Positions 44,838 to 53,334 of a stretch of 64,000 bases of DNA are shown here, piece by piece. Below the pieces are notes generated by a model, which worked only from the letters and a program-made list of their open reading frames with translations, did no database searches and was not told where the DNA came from. The position numbers and the translations under genes are program-made. Origin of the DNA: Xiheicaenibacterium sp046351325. Lineage in GTDB: Bacteria > Myxococcota_A > Polyangia > Polyangiales > Polyangiaceae. The stretch lies in assembly GCA_046351325.1 (NCBI GenBank), contig JAXLYR010000001.1, positions 620,001 to 684,000 of the forward strand. Direction: 5' to 3'. Numbering within the stretch: the first letter of the stretch is position 1; each line of letters begins with the position of its first letter.

Positions 44838-47081
44838 ATGGGCCAGCTTCATTCTTCGGGGGCGAGTGGCGTCGAGGCACAATCGCGGGACGGTCTGTTG
44901 CGGCCGAGCTTGATTGGTCGCGCCGCTCGCTCAGTCCTCGTTTGGGCGGTCCTCGGCTCGGCAGCGGTATTCGGCGCTTGTGAGGGCCCGGCCGGACCTC
45001 CCGGCCCCCCAGGTGAAGACGCGGGTGGCGCAGCGCAGGGCGACAAGGGCGACCAAGGCGACAAGGGCGACCAAGGCGACAAGGGCGACCAGGGTGATCC
45101 GGGCCTCGCTCCTTGGCTGACGGACACAGCGCTCGTCCTCACGGTTCAATCGGTCGAGATCGTCAATGGCACTCCGACGGTCGTCTTCGAGATCACCGAC
45201 AGCGACGGCACGCCGCTCGATCGCGAGGGCCTGCTCAGCGAGGGGGAGGTCGAGACGCGGTTCGTGCTCGCTCACCTCGGTCCGGGAACGAACGGCCCGG
45301 GCGCCTACATCACGGATACGACCATCACGAACGACGGCGTAACGCTTCCGTCGTCGGACACGGGCGGCGTCTACACGCTCATCGACGCCGACCAGGGGAT
45401 CTACGAGTACCAGTTTGGAACGACGCTCGCGAACGTTGAGACAGCGTCCACGTACACGATCGCGGCGTGGGCTTGGCGCTACGACGGCGACGGGGTTCGC
45501 CACGTCTCCAACGGCGTCTTGAGCTTCAGGCCGGATGGCGGCTCCCCACTCGACTCGCGACAGATCATCACGTCGCCCGGTTGCAACAGCTGCCACAACT
45601 CGCTGCGCACACACGACGGGCTCATTCGACGCACGGACACCTGCGTCGTCTGTCACACGGCAGGCTGGGTCGAGCCGACGAGCGGCAACGAACTCGAGTT
45701 CCCCGTCATGATCCACAAGATCCACCGGGGCGCCGAGCTGCCCTCGGTCGTCGCCGGTACGCCCTATCAACTCGGCACCGAGGACTACTCCACCGTCGAG
45801 TTCCCGCAGCCCCTCGAGAACTGCACGAAGTGCCACACAGGCGCTGACGCCGACGTGTGGAAGAACCGGCCCACCAAGACTGCCTGCGGCTCCTGCCATG
45901 ATGACGTGAGCTTCGACGAGGTCATCCCGCCCGGCATGGTGGGCCACGCCGGCGGCGTGCAGCCCGACGACAGCGATTGCCACGTCTGCCACACGAACAC
46001 GCCCATGGGGCTCGAGAGCATCGTCACGAAGCACCTGACGCAGTTCACGGACCCTGCCTCGACGAAGGTCGAAGCGACGATCGTCTCCATCGAGAACACC
46101 GGGCCTGGGCAGACGCCGCAGCTCGTGTTCACCGTCGACGTGAATGGACAACCGGCTGACATCATCGCCAATCCGTTGACCAGGCTCGCGCTGACAGTCG
46201 CTGGGCCGACGAGTGACTACGCCACCTACTGGCAGCACACCATCCAGGGCTCGGGCTCGTCAGGGACCTTGACGACCGACCCGCAGGGCTACCGCTATAC
46301 GTTCCCGGCGCCGATGCCCGCGAACGCAGCGGGCTCGTACGCGGTCGCGCTCGAGGGCTACATCCAGGCGAACAGCAGCAGTCCGCGCTACGCGATGATG
46401 AATCCGATCTTGGCCTTCCCGGTGACGGACGCGACCGCGGTCCCGCGACGGTCCATCGTCTCGCAGACCCAGTGCGAGGGCTGCCACGCGAACCTCCAAG
46501 GGCACGGCGGAACGCGGCAGAACGTGAGCTACTGCTCCTTCTGCCACAACCCGAACAACGTCAACGACGAGCGCGTCGCTCGCTTCGAGAGCTCGACGGC
46601 GGTCGCACAGAGCGTCGACCTCCGCGTGATGATCCACAAGATCCACATGGGCGAGAAGCTGACGCAGCAGCCCTACGAGCTCGGTGGCTTCCCCGCTCCG
46701 ACGAAGGCAAACCCCGCGGGCACGCCCATCGACTTCGGCGCGGTCCGTTACCCGGCAGACCAACGCTACTGCGGCATGTGCCACATCGGCGGGACCTTCA
46801 ACCTGCCGATCAAGAGCAACCTGCTCCCCACCCACGTGAACGAGCTCACGTGCACCGAGGACCCCGGCGCTGACGCCGACAATTACTGCGACGTCCGCGT
46901 CGTGTCGAAGGACTCGACCCTGGGTCCGACGGCGAGCGCTTGCTTGGCCTGCCACGACGCCCCCGAGGTCCACGCCCACGCGCTCACGACGACCGCCTCC
47001 GACGGCAGCGAGGCCTGCGCGACCTGCCACGCGACCGGCGACGTCTTCGATGCAGCGATCGGTCACACGCTCGATCCCTAG
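44838..47081 (+). CDS. OmcA/MtrC-family decaheme c-type cytochrome lipoprotein
   Basis: The 747-residue protein has a signal peptide with lipobox FGAC (Cys about 48), a collagen-like Gly-X-Y linker (GPAGPPGPPGED, then GDKGDQ repeats), a beta-domain (about 95-240), and ten CxxCH motifs in two groups of five: CNSCH, CVVCH, CTKCH, CGSCH, CHVCH, then after a second beta-domain CEGCH, CSFCH, CGMCH, CLACH, CATCH. The FPVMIHKIHRGAELP and DLRVMIHKIHMGEKL segments are hallmarks of OmcA/MtrC cytochromes, which transfer electrons to minerals or electrodes on the cell surface. It heads a five-gene operon. Confidence 0.93.
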   Translation: MGQLHSSGASGVEAQSRDGLLRPSLIGRAARSVLVWAVLGSAAVFGACEGPAGPPGPPGEDAGGAAQGDKGDQGDKGDQGDKGDQGDPGLAPWLTDTALVLTVQSVEIVNGTPTVVFEITDSDGTPLDREGLLSEGEVETRFVLAHLGPGTNGPGAYITDTTITNDGVTLPSSDTGGVYTLIDADQGIYEYQFGTTLANVETASTYTIAAWAWRYDGDGVRHVSNGVLSFRPDGGSPLDSRQIITSPGCNSCHNSLRTHDGLIRRTDTCVVCHTAGWVEPTSGNELEFPVMIHKIHRGAELPSVVAGTPYQLGTEDYSTVEFPQPLENCTKCHTGADADVWKNRPTKTACGSCHDDVSFDEVIPPGMVGHAGGVQPDDSDCHVCHTNTPMGLESIVTKHLTQFTDPASTKVEATIVSIENTGPGQTPQLVFTVDVNGQPADIIANPLTRLALTVAGPTSDYATYWQHTIQGSGSSGTLTTDPQGYRYTFPAPMPANAAGSYAVALEGYIQANSSSPRYAMMNPILAFPVTDATAVPRRSIVSQTQCEGCHANLQGHGGTRQNVSYCSFCHNPNNVNDERVARFESSTAVAQSVDLRVMIHKIHMGEKLTQQPYELGGFPAPTKANPAGTPIDFGAVRYPADQRYCGMCHIGGTFNLPIKSNLLPTHVNELTCTEDPGADADNYCDVRVVSKDSTLGPTASACLACHDAPEVHAHALTTTASDGSEACATCHATGDVFDAAIGHTLDP
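45039..45092 (+). repeat. 18-bp tandem repeat encoding the collagen-like linker
   Basis: Three copies of GGCGACAAGGGCGACCAA (the last ending in G) encode GDKGDQ repeats, a charged Gly-X-Y stretch directly after the lipid anchor of the decaheme cytochrome. Tandem copies of this kind can expand or contract by slippage in multiples of six residues. Confidence 0.85.
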
Positions 47082-47104
47082 GCTGGTGAAATGTGAGGTC
47101 CCTC

Positions 47105-48232
47105 ATGGTCCCCCGGTGGTCCGTGCTCGTCGCCTGCGTCTGCGCTTTGGGCTTCGGGTGTCGAATCGATCGGGATCGCACCGGCGGCGGTGACACCTTC
47201 CACCCCGTCGGCTTCGCTGAGGAGGAGAGCCCCGAGTTTCACGGGACTTACCTCGTCGCGCATGCGTATCCGCTCGGCGAGTGTCGCGAGTGCCATGGCG
47301 ACGACTACGCAGGCGGCTCGGTCGGCGTCTCGTGCAACGGTGCGAACTGCCACAAGCAGAGCCCCGAGGCGTGCGACACGTGTCACGACGCGAAGCCCAC
47401 CGACGGAGCGCACACGCCCCACGCGGACTTCGGCTGCGCGACCTGTCACGAGCTGCCGAAGAACGCGCGATCGCCGATGCACCCGAACGGCTCGGTGACC
47501 TTCCACTTCTCGGGGCTCGCGGTCGCAAACGATCACCACCCTGCGTTCGATCGCGACGCGAAGACGTGCGCCGACGTCTATTGCCACGGCGGCAACTCCA
47601 TCGACTGGAACACCGAGGGGCCTCTCGGCTGCGACGCTTGCCACGACGATCCCCCGCCGGGGCATGCTCGCTTCGCGAACGCCCAGTCGGACTGCGCGCG
47701 ATGCCACGGCGGCGAGTCGGTCCACGTCAACGGCAAGTTCAACCTCGACGAGATGACGTGCTCGAGCTGTCACGGCTCGGGGCCGACGGGCGCGCCACCT
47801 CCTGGTTTGAACCTCGATCCCGAGAGCCCGGGCGTGGGCGCGCACGCGAGGCACCTCGATCCGACGCTGCCCGATCGCATGGGGCGCGTCGCGCGCTGCG
47901 ACGACTGCCACGTCATCCCGAAGACGATGGACGATCCGGGGCACATCGACACCACCGCCCCGTCCGACGTCACGCTGAAGGTCGGGTCCGTCTACGATCC
48001 GGCCAATCAGACCTGCGTCGTCGCGTGTCACTGGGATCGCACGGACCCTTCGCCGATGTGGGGTGACGACTCGGGCGCCGCGAGAGAGTGCGACGCTTGC
48101 CACGGCTTCCCGCCGGTGACGACGCGCGAGGGCGCCGCGCATCCCCCGGTCGTCGGCGGGCTCGACCAGTGTGTTCTCTGCCATCGGTTCGACGCGACGA
48201 CGCACGTCAACGGGACGGTGGACTTCCAATGA
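47105..48232 (+). CDS. 12-heme c-type cytochrome lipoprotein
   Basis: The 375-residue protein has a lipoprotein signal (LGFGC) and twelve heme motifs: nine CxxCH plus CX4CH in CNGANCH and CADVYCH and a CX3CH in CVVACH. The mix of CxxCH and CX4CH with 'HxN-G' spacers (HVNGKFNLDEMTCSSCH, THVNGTVDF) resembles Geobacter/Anaeromyxobacter CxxxxCH/CxxCH-domain cytochromes found in outer-membrane electron conduits. The ATG at 47105 has GTGAGG upstream; a GTG at 47093 is possible. The stop overlaps the start of the beta-barrel gene (ATGA), tying the two together. Confidence 0.9.
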   Translation: MVPRWSVLVACVCALGFGCRIDRDRTGGGDTFHPVGFAEEESPEFHGTYLVAHAYPLGECRECHGDDYAGGSVGVSCNGANCHKQSPEACDTCHDAKPTDGAHTPHADFGCATCHELPKNARSPMHPNGSVTFHFSGLAVANDHHPAFDRDAKTCADVYCHGGNSIDWNTEGPLGCDACHDDPPPGHARFANAQSDCARCHGGESVHVNGKFNLDEMTCSSCHGSGPTGAPPPGLNLDPESPGVGAHARHLDPTLPDRMGRVARCDDCHVIPKTMDDPGHIDTTAPSDVTLKVGSVYDPANQTCVVACHWDRTDPSPMWGDDSGAARECDACHGFPPVTTREGAAHPPVVGGLDQCVLCHRFDATTHVNGTVDFQ

Positions 48233-49443
48233 TCGGCCCACGATTCGCAGTGAAAGCCGCGCTCGCGGCGACGGCGGCGAGCGCGCTCACGATCACTACC
48301 TCGGCCCAGGCCGAGCCCTACCGGCTCCGCGCGGACGTGTTCGCGCAGGCGCCCGATCCCTCCGGCTTCGTGATGCTGCAGGCCGCCGCACACGACGACG
48401 CATCGATCTTCCTCGTCGACGCAGAGGCCTTGGTTTGGACCGGCGTCCAGCTCGACGCGGCCGGCGACCCCGAGGCTCGCGGTGAGGCCGTGATCGCGTC
48501 CGTTCGCATGCGTGATCCCGAGCACGGGCTCGCGCTCCGGTTCGGCAGGCTCCTCTATTCGGCGGGGGCGATTCGACCGATCCATTTGGACGGCGCGGTC
48601 TTCGGCTGGCGCGCCCCCTCCGGCACACAGGCCGAGGTCTTCGCGGGGATACCCGTGCAGCCGCGGTGGGTCGGTCGCAGCTACGACTGGGTCCTCGGCG
48701 GCCGCGCCTCGCAAGACATCGGCGGCGTCGCGAACGTCGGCGTCTCGTATTGGCAGGAGCGCGACGAAGGCGCGGTCGCGCACTCGGAGCTCGGCATCGA
48801 AGCCTCGGCGACGCCGCTGAAGTTCTTCGCGATGACGGGGACTGCGTCGGTCGACACCGAGCGAGCCGGCCTCATCGGGGCGCGATTCTCGGCGCTCCTC
48901 TTCGATGGAATGAATCGACTCGAGCTCTTCGCGTACCGCAGATCTCCCTCGCTCGCGTTGCCGGCGACCTCGCTCTTCGCGTCGCTCGGGAGCCATTACG
49001 CCAACGAAATTGGTTTAACAGGGTTCTACCGTGTAGCGCCGCGCCTCGACATCTCCGCGACGGCGACGGTGGACGCGCTCGACGAGAAGCCGGGCGCGAC
49101 GCAGATGGTCCGCGCCGAGCTCCGGTTCGACGACGCCGGCAAGGGGGCGATCGGCCTCGAGCTGCGGCGCGCGTCGATGCCCGACACGTCGTGGACGGGC
49201 GCGCGCAGCTGGCTGCGTTTGCCGCTCGCGGCGGGCCTCAGCGCGAACGCCGAGGTCGAGGTCGCCATCCCCGACGAGAGCGCAGGGCGCGGCATCGCGT
49301 GGCCGTGGTTCCTCACGGGGCTGCGCTACGTGCCGCTCAAATACCTCGAGGCCGCCGCGGCCTTCGAGATCAGCTCGAGTCCCGCGTACGAGCTCTCGGT
49401 CGGTGGGCTCGTGCGGCTGACCGCCGCGTGGAGCGCACAATGA
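48229..49443 (+). CDS. Outer-membrane beta-barrel of the cytochrome conduit
   Basis: The 404-residue protein starts with a Sec signal peptide (cleavage after SAQA, about residue 26) and then shows amphipathic beta-strands throughout with short turns and strongly alternating hydrophobic residues (for example DISATATVDALD, AIGLELRRASM, ANAEVEVAIPD). It has no heme motif. It lies between, and overlaps, the 12-heme and 13-heme cytochrome genes (ATGA at both ends), which is the layout of porin-cytochrome conduits, where a barrel holds cytochromes across the outer membrane. It does not obviously resemble MtrB in length (about 700) and is closer in size to the smaller Geobacter-type porins. Confidence 0.8.
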   Translation: MIGPRFAVKAALAATAASALTITTSAQAEPYRLRADVFAQAPDPSGFVMLQAAAHDDASIFLVDAEALVWTGVQLDAAGDPEARGEAVIASVRMRDPEHGLALRFGRLLYSAGAIRPIHLDGAVFGWRAPSGTQAEVFAGIPVQPRWVGRSYDWVLGGRASQDIGGVANVGVSYWQERDEGAVAHSELGIEASATPLKFFAMTGTASVDTERAGLIGARFSALLFDGMNRLELFAYRRSPSLALPATSLFASLGSHYANEIGLTGFYRVAPRLDISATATVDALDEKPGATQMVRAELRFDDAGKGAIGLELRRASMPDTSWTGARSWLRLPLAAGLSANAEVEVAIPDESAGRGIAWPWFLTGLRYVPLKYLEAAAAFEISSSPAYELSVGGLVRLTAAWSAQ

Positions 49444-50525
49444 GCTGGGCGCGACTGAAGGGCGCGAGCTTGTTGGGCGTCGCCGTCGTCGTCTCGAGCG
49501 GCTGCGCGGCGCTGCTCGGATTGCGCACGGAGTCCAAGGAGCGCCCGTTCGAGCACCACCAGCACTCCGTCGCGGGCGTGCACTGTCTTCGCTGTCACGA
49601 CGGCATTCAGACGGCGCAGGACGACGCGCAGCTGCACATCCCGTCGACCGAGAAATGCGTTTCGTGTCACGAGAAGCCACACGACACGAACGAATGCAGC
49701 AATTGTCACGGGCTCTCGTTCGCGCGCGGCGGCGTCGTGCGCGCCAAGGCCACGCTGCGCTTCTCACACGAGAAGCACCGGCTCACGACGAAGGTCGACT
49801 GCGTGCGCTGTCACGCGGACGCAGCGAGCGGCGCACCGATCCTCCGACCGAAGATGGCCGAGTGTTTGACTTGCCACGGCCACGACGAGCAGTTCGCGAA
49901 GAAGGACTGCAACGCGTGCCACGTCGACCTCGAGACCGAAGGCACGATGCCGGACGATCACTTGGTCCACGGCCCGAGCTTCTCGCAGAACCACGCCGCC
50001 GCAGCGGCTCGCAACGACGGCATGTGCGCGACCTGCCACGCCGAGCGCTTCTGCGCGAGCTGCCACACCGGCGACATGATGCCCATCACGCCGGATCGAT
50101 TCTCGTTCGACACGCCGAAGTCGGGCGGGCTCCACCGCGCTGGGTTCCTCGCACGCCACGCGAACGAGAGCCGCAACGCCGGTGGGTTGTGCACGAGCTG
50201 CCACGAGCCCGAGAGCTGCGCGACCTGTCACGAGCGCGAGAACCTGAAGAGCAACAGCGGGGCGAAGCTCACGACCGAACGCCAGCTCGACAACCCGCAC
50301 CCCGAGGGCTGGGTCGGTCCGCGCGGGACGCCGAATGCGCACGGCCCCAGCACGTGGCGAGACCCAGCCTCGTGCGAGGCTTGTCACGGCGGCGCGGGCG
50401 AGCAACTCTGCGTCGGCTGTCATCGCGTGGGCGCACCCGGCGGCAACCCCCACGCGCCCAACCAGATCCCGAACGGCAGCAAGAGCGCGATGCCCTGCGT
50501 GCAATGTCACACCGGTGGTCGCTGA
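49440..50525 (+). CDS. 13-heme c-type cytochrome lipoprotein
   Basis: The 361-residue protein has a lipoprotein signal (VVSSGC, Cys about 22) and thirteen CxxCH motifs: CLRCH, CVSCH, CSNCH, CVRCH, CLTCH, CNACH, CATCH, CASCH, CTSCH, CATCH, CEACH, CVGCH, CVQCH. Many extra His residues (FSHEKHRL, FSQNHAA, HAPN) can serve as distal ligands, so most hemes could be bis-His. One heme per 28 residues implies a wire-like protein. It overlaps the barrel gene upstream, which suggests it sits with it in the outer-membrane conduit, probably on the periplasmic side; that side is inferred. Confidence 0.92.
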   Translation: MSWARLKGASLLGVAVVVSSGCAALLGLRTESKERPFEHHQHSVAGVHCLRCHDGIQTAQDDAQLHIPSTEKCVSCHEKPHDTNECSNCHGLSFARGGVVRAKATLRFSHEKHRLTTKVDCVRCHADAASGAPILRPKMAECLTCHGHDEQFAKKDCNACHVDLETEGTMPDDHLVHGPSFSQNHAAAAARNDGMCATCHAERFCASCHTGDMMPITPDRFSFDTPKSGGLHRAGFLARHANESRNAGGLCTSCHEPESCATCHERENLKSNSGAKLTTERQLDNPHPEGWVGPRGTPNAHGPSTWRDPASCEACHGGAGEQLCVGCHRVGAPGGNPHAPNQIPNGSKSAMPCVQCHTGGR

Positions 50526-50526
50526 G

Positions 50527-52215
50527 ATGAGACGCCCAAGTCACCGAACCTCGAGCGCGAGCAACGCCAACGTGATTTACGGCGCGCTGCTCTTCTTCGC
50601 GACCGTCGCGCTTTTCTCTACTGCGGGCTGTGAGGAGGGCACCTCCACGGAGGAAGCCACTGAGAAGCAGCACGACGGAATGCCGAAGGACGCGGCTCAC
50701 TCGGGGTCGTCGACCTATCGATGTTCGGAGTGTCACAAGCTCAAGACCGAGACGGATCGCTGGCGCGCACGCGCCAAAGAGATGGGGCACGACCTCGCGG
50801 TTCACTCGGGCGAGGGACGCAACTGCACCTGCTGCCACCTCGGAGAGATCACGAACTTCGGCGAGCCCACTGGCGAGCGCTGCGTCGAGTGTCACGACGA
50901 CATCCACGTCACCATCCCCGCGATGGCGAAGACGCATTGCCTGTCTTGCCACCACCTCGACAGCGACGACGGCATCCGCGAGAGCGCGTGGGAGTGCCAG
51001 AACTGCCACGGCCAAGAGCACGGCACAGCCGGCGCGCCTCACATCGACGTGCACGGCTCACAGCCTTGTGAGAGCTGTCATCAACCTCACGACGAGCCTT
51101 GGGTGCGGCCGCAGCAATGCAGCGACTGTCACGACGACAAGGCCAACGTCCACCACGGTGAAGAGGGCCGCGCGCAGCCGATCCTTTGCCGCGATTGTCA
51201 CAAGCCACACGAGATCGCAGGCGAAGCCTCGACGCGTTGTGTGCCCTGCCACACCGAGGACGATCCGACGAAGTTCGCGTCGACGCTCTTCGAGGGCCAC
51301 GACGCTTGCACGAACTGCCACCAGCCCCACGAGTTCTCGAAGGCCGAGGCCCCGCGCTGCCAGGAGTGCCACGGCGACCACGCGATGATCGGCGGGCCGC
51401 TCGCGCATCGCAATTGCCAGAGTTGCCACGACACGCACTCACCACGAAGCGTCGGCCCGGCGACGTGCAAGCGCTGCCACAGCAACATCGAAGTCAGCCA
51501 CGCGCCCAGCGCGAAGACTTGTACAACGTGTCACGATCCGCACGCCGGCTCGGGTGGCCACGCGCGCGGGGCGAAGAACTGCACGAGCTGCCACAACTTC
51601 GTGGCGACCTCGGACAGCGGCGCGCACCAGGGCAAAGCCACGTGCGAGACCTGCCACAAGCCTCACGACTTCGTCGGTGAGGACGCCCCCGAGTGCTCGA
51701 CTTGCCACGCCAAGCAGAGCCAGCAAGCGAGCTCTCACGCGGCTTGCAAGAACTGCCACGGCGACTCGCACGACACCCACCCCGGCAAGACGGCGTGCCC
51801 GAGCTGCCACAGCGACGAGAGCACCAGCCTCACGCGCGGTCACAGCGCCTGCACGAACTGCCACAACGGGCACACGAAGCAGCTGCTCGCGACGGCGTCG
51901 ACGTGCACGAACTGCCACCAAGCGAAGGTCGCTGGGCCCCACAAGGCCATCAAGGGCGGCTGTCAGAACTGTCATCGACCGCACGGCCCGAACGGCGTCG
52001 CCTCGCCCCCTGCCTGCACGAGCTGTCACACGAGCACGCCGAAGGCAGGTGGAATGCACGCCGTGAGCGGACATCGGACCTGCACGAGCTGCCACAGCTC
52101 GCACGCTCCTCCGAGCGCCGACCGAGCGAAGTGCATCGGCTGTCATCAGGCGCAGCAGAACCACGAGCCGCAGGCGAAGGTCTGCAGCGGCTGCCACACC
52201 TTCAAGAACTACTGA
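50527..52215 (+). CDS. 26-heme c-type cytochrome lipoprotein
   Basis: The 562-residue protein has a signal peptide with lipobox STAGC (about residue 35) and twenty-six CxxCH motifs, from RCSECHKL to VCSGCHTF, with no gap above about 40 residues: one heme per 22 residues. The later part repeats units of the type 'CTNCHQPH', 'CTTCHDPH', 'CETCHKPH', 'CQNCHRPH', in which the PH His may ligate a neighbouring heme, as in doubled CxxCH domains. It starts one base after the 13-heme gene. Its size suits a long electron wire in the periplasm or outside the cell. It is the last gene of the conduit operon. Confidence 0.93.
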   Translation: MRRPSHRTSSASNANVIYGALLFFATVALFSTAGCEEGTSTEEATEKQHDGMPKDAAHSGSSTYRCSECHKLKTETDRWRARAKEMGHDLAVHSGEGRNCTCCHLGEITNFGEPTGERCVECHDDIHVTIPAMAKTHCLSCHHLDSDDGIRESAWECQNCHGQEHGTAGAPHIDVHGSQPCESCHQPHDEPWVRPQQCSDCHDDKANVHHGEEGRAQPILCRDCHKPHEIAGEASTRCVPCHTEDDPTKFASTLFEGHDACTNCHQPHEFSKAEAPRCQECHGDHAMIGGPLAHRNCQSCHDTHSPRSVGPATCKRCHSNIEVSHAPSAKTCTTCHDPHAGSGGHARGAKNCTSCHNFVATSDSGAHQGKATCETCHKPHDFVGEDAPECSTCHAKQSQQASSHAACKNCHGDSHDTHPGKTACPSCHSDESTSLTRGHSACTNCHNGHTKQLLATASTCTNCHQAKVAGPHKAIKGGCQNCHRPHGPNGVASPPACTSCHTSTPKAGGMHAVSGHRTCTSCHSSHAPPSADRAKCIGCHQAQQNHEPQAKVCSGCHTFKNY

Positions 52216-52281
52216 GGGAGGTCCGCGTCGCGCCCTGCGGTCGCGGTGCCTTCCTTGGGAATCTGCTGGTCCGACGATTAT

Positions 52282-52294
52282 TGACCATCGGTCA
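52282..52294. promoter_or_regulatory. TetR-type palindrome TGACC-ATC-GGTCA
   Basis: A perfect 5-bp inverted repeat with a 3-bp centre lies in the gap after the cytochrome operon, 45-57 bp upstream of the small membrane protein gene. The sequence is like many TetR-family operators. No TetR gene is in the window. Confidence 0.4.
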
Positions 52295-52338
52295 GCAAGC
52301 CCCTTGACGCGTCGCGTTCATGACCCCATGGTGGGGGC

Positions 52339-52563
52339 ATGCGAAGAGTTTCCTCGAAGAGGTTCGATTCGCCGCTCAGCGCTCGAATCGCCCACGCGCA
52401 CGACTGGCTGCGGCGAATGATGGCGACTCAGCAAGAGGCGCTGCTTCAAGCGATCGGACCCGACAGCGACCACGGGTATGGCGACGCCGGGATGATCCTG
52501 ACGACGGGTCTAGCCGTGCTGTTGTTCGTCGCGACGATATGGGTCTATTCGCTTCAGCACTGA
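52339..52563 (+). CDS. Small single-helix membrane protein
   Basis: The 74-residue frame ends in a transmembrane helix (residues about 50-70, MILTTGLAVLLFVATIWVY) after a short basic N-terminus; a Met pair at 27-28 could be an internal start giving 48 residues. No family is recognised. It is followed by a strong terminator at 52641 and preceded by a palindrome, so it has its own transcription signals. Confidence 0.5.
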   Translation: MRRVSSKRFDSPLSARIAHAHDWLRRMMATQQEALLQAIGPDSDHGYGDAGMILTTGLAVLLFVATIWVYSLQH

Positions 52564-52640
52564 AGCCGCTTGTTCATCGAGCTTACCGCTTGGTGAAGAC
52601 GACGAGCTGGTGAGACCGCTTATCGGGACATCACAATCGC

Positions 52641-52665
52641 GCGCCCCGCATAGGCGGGGCGCTTT
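52641..52665. terminator. Rho-independent-type terminator
   Basis: A 9-bp perfect GC-rich stem (GCGCCCCGC / GCGGGGCGC) with loop ATAG is followed by TTT on the plus strand. It lies between two convergent genes (stops at 52563 and 52710) and could serve the plus-strand transcript best. Confidence 0.75.
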
Positions 52666-52709
52666 GGACTGCGGCGTTCACTTACAGCGATGTCATCGCC
52701 GCGGGGGCA

Positions 52710-53219
52710 TCAGTCACGCAGCGGGCGCCCCTGCGAGTCGGGGACCTTGCCGGTGAGCATCATGATGCCGTCGATGAGGGGCCAAATCGCGCCGATGCCA
52801 CACGTGAGCCAAGTCACGGCGATCTGCGCGATACCGAGGCCGGTATAGCCCAGATAGAAGCGACCGACGCCGAAGCTCCCGAGGAAGATCTGGAGCAGAC
52901 CAGCGGTCATCTTCTGCTTGTCGGAATACGGCATACCCGTCGTGGGCTCGATGCCGTAGGGCGCATTGGGGGCCGCCATCGGACCACCCATTCCTGGCGG
53001 CGGAGGACCACCAAATCCGCCGGGGCCCGGAGGCCCACCGAAACCACCCGGTCCAGGGGGTGGTCCGCCAAAGCCACCACCCGGCGGGGGACCGCCGAAT
53101 CCACCACCACCTGGAGGCGGACCGTAGCCGCCGCCGCCAGGGGGGGGACCGTAGCCGCCACCGCCGGGAGGGGGGCCGCCACCGGGCGGGAAGTTGTTGC
53201 CGGGATAACCACCTTGCAT
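52710..53219 (-). CDS. TM2-domain protein with Gly/Pro-rich N-terminus
   Basis: The 169-residue protein has about 85 N-terminal residues made of repeats of the type GYGPPPGGG and FGGPPPG, then a TM2 domain: SDKQKMTAGLLQIFLGSFG, VGRFYLGYTGLGIAQIAV, and GIGAIWPLIDGIMMLTG form two transmembrane helices with the conserved GxGxFYLG and DG features. TM2 proteins have no fixed function; the Gly/Pro repeats resemble other bacterial proteins with flexible cytoplasmic tails. It faces the terminator at 52641. Confidence 0.88.
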   Translation of the reverse strand: MQGGYPGNNFPPGGGPPPGGGGYGPPPGGGGYGPPPGGGGFGGPPPGGGFGGPPPGPGGFGGPPGPGGFGGPPPPGMGGPMAAPNAPYGIEPTTGMPYSDKQKMTAGLLQIFLGSFGVGRFYLGYTGLGIAQIAVTWLTCGIGAIWPLIDGIMMLTGKVPDSQGRPLRD

Positions 53220-53334
53220 CGCTTGCTCCTTCGAGATCCGGGCCCGTCACGAGGCCAGGGCAGAATGCTAGCGAATAACATGTCTCACGCGCATCGAGAT
53301 CTTTCGAGGCGCGACGCTTTGGTCGAGACACAGC

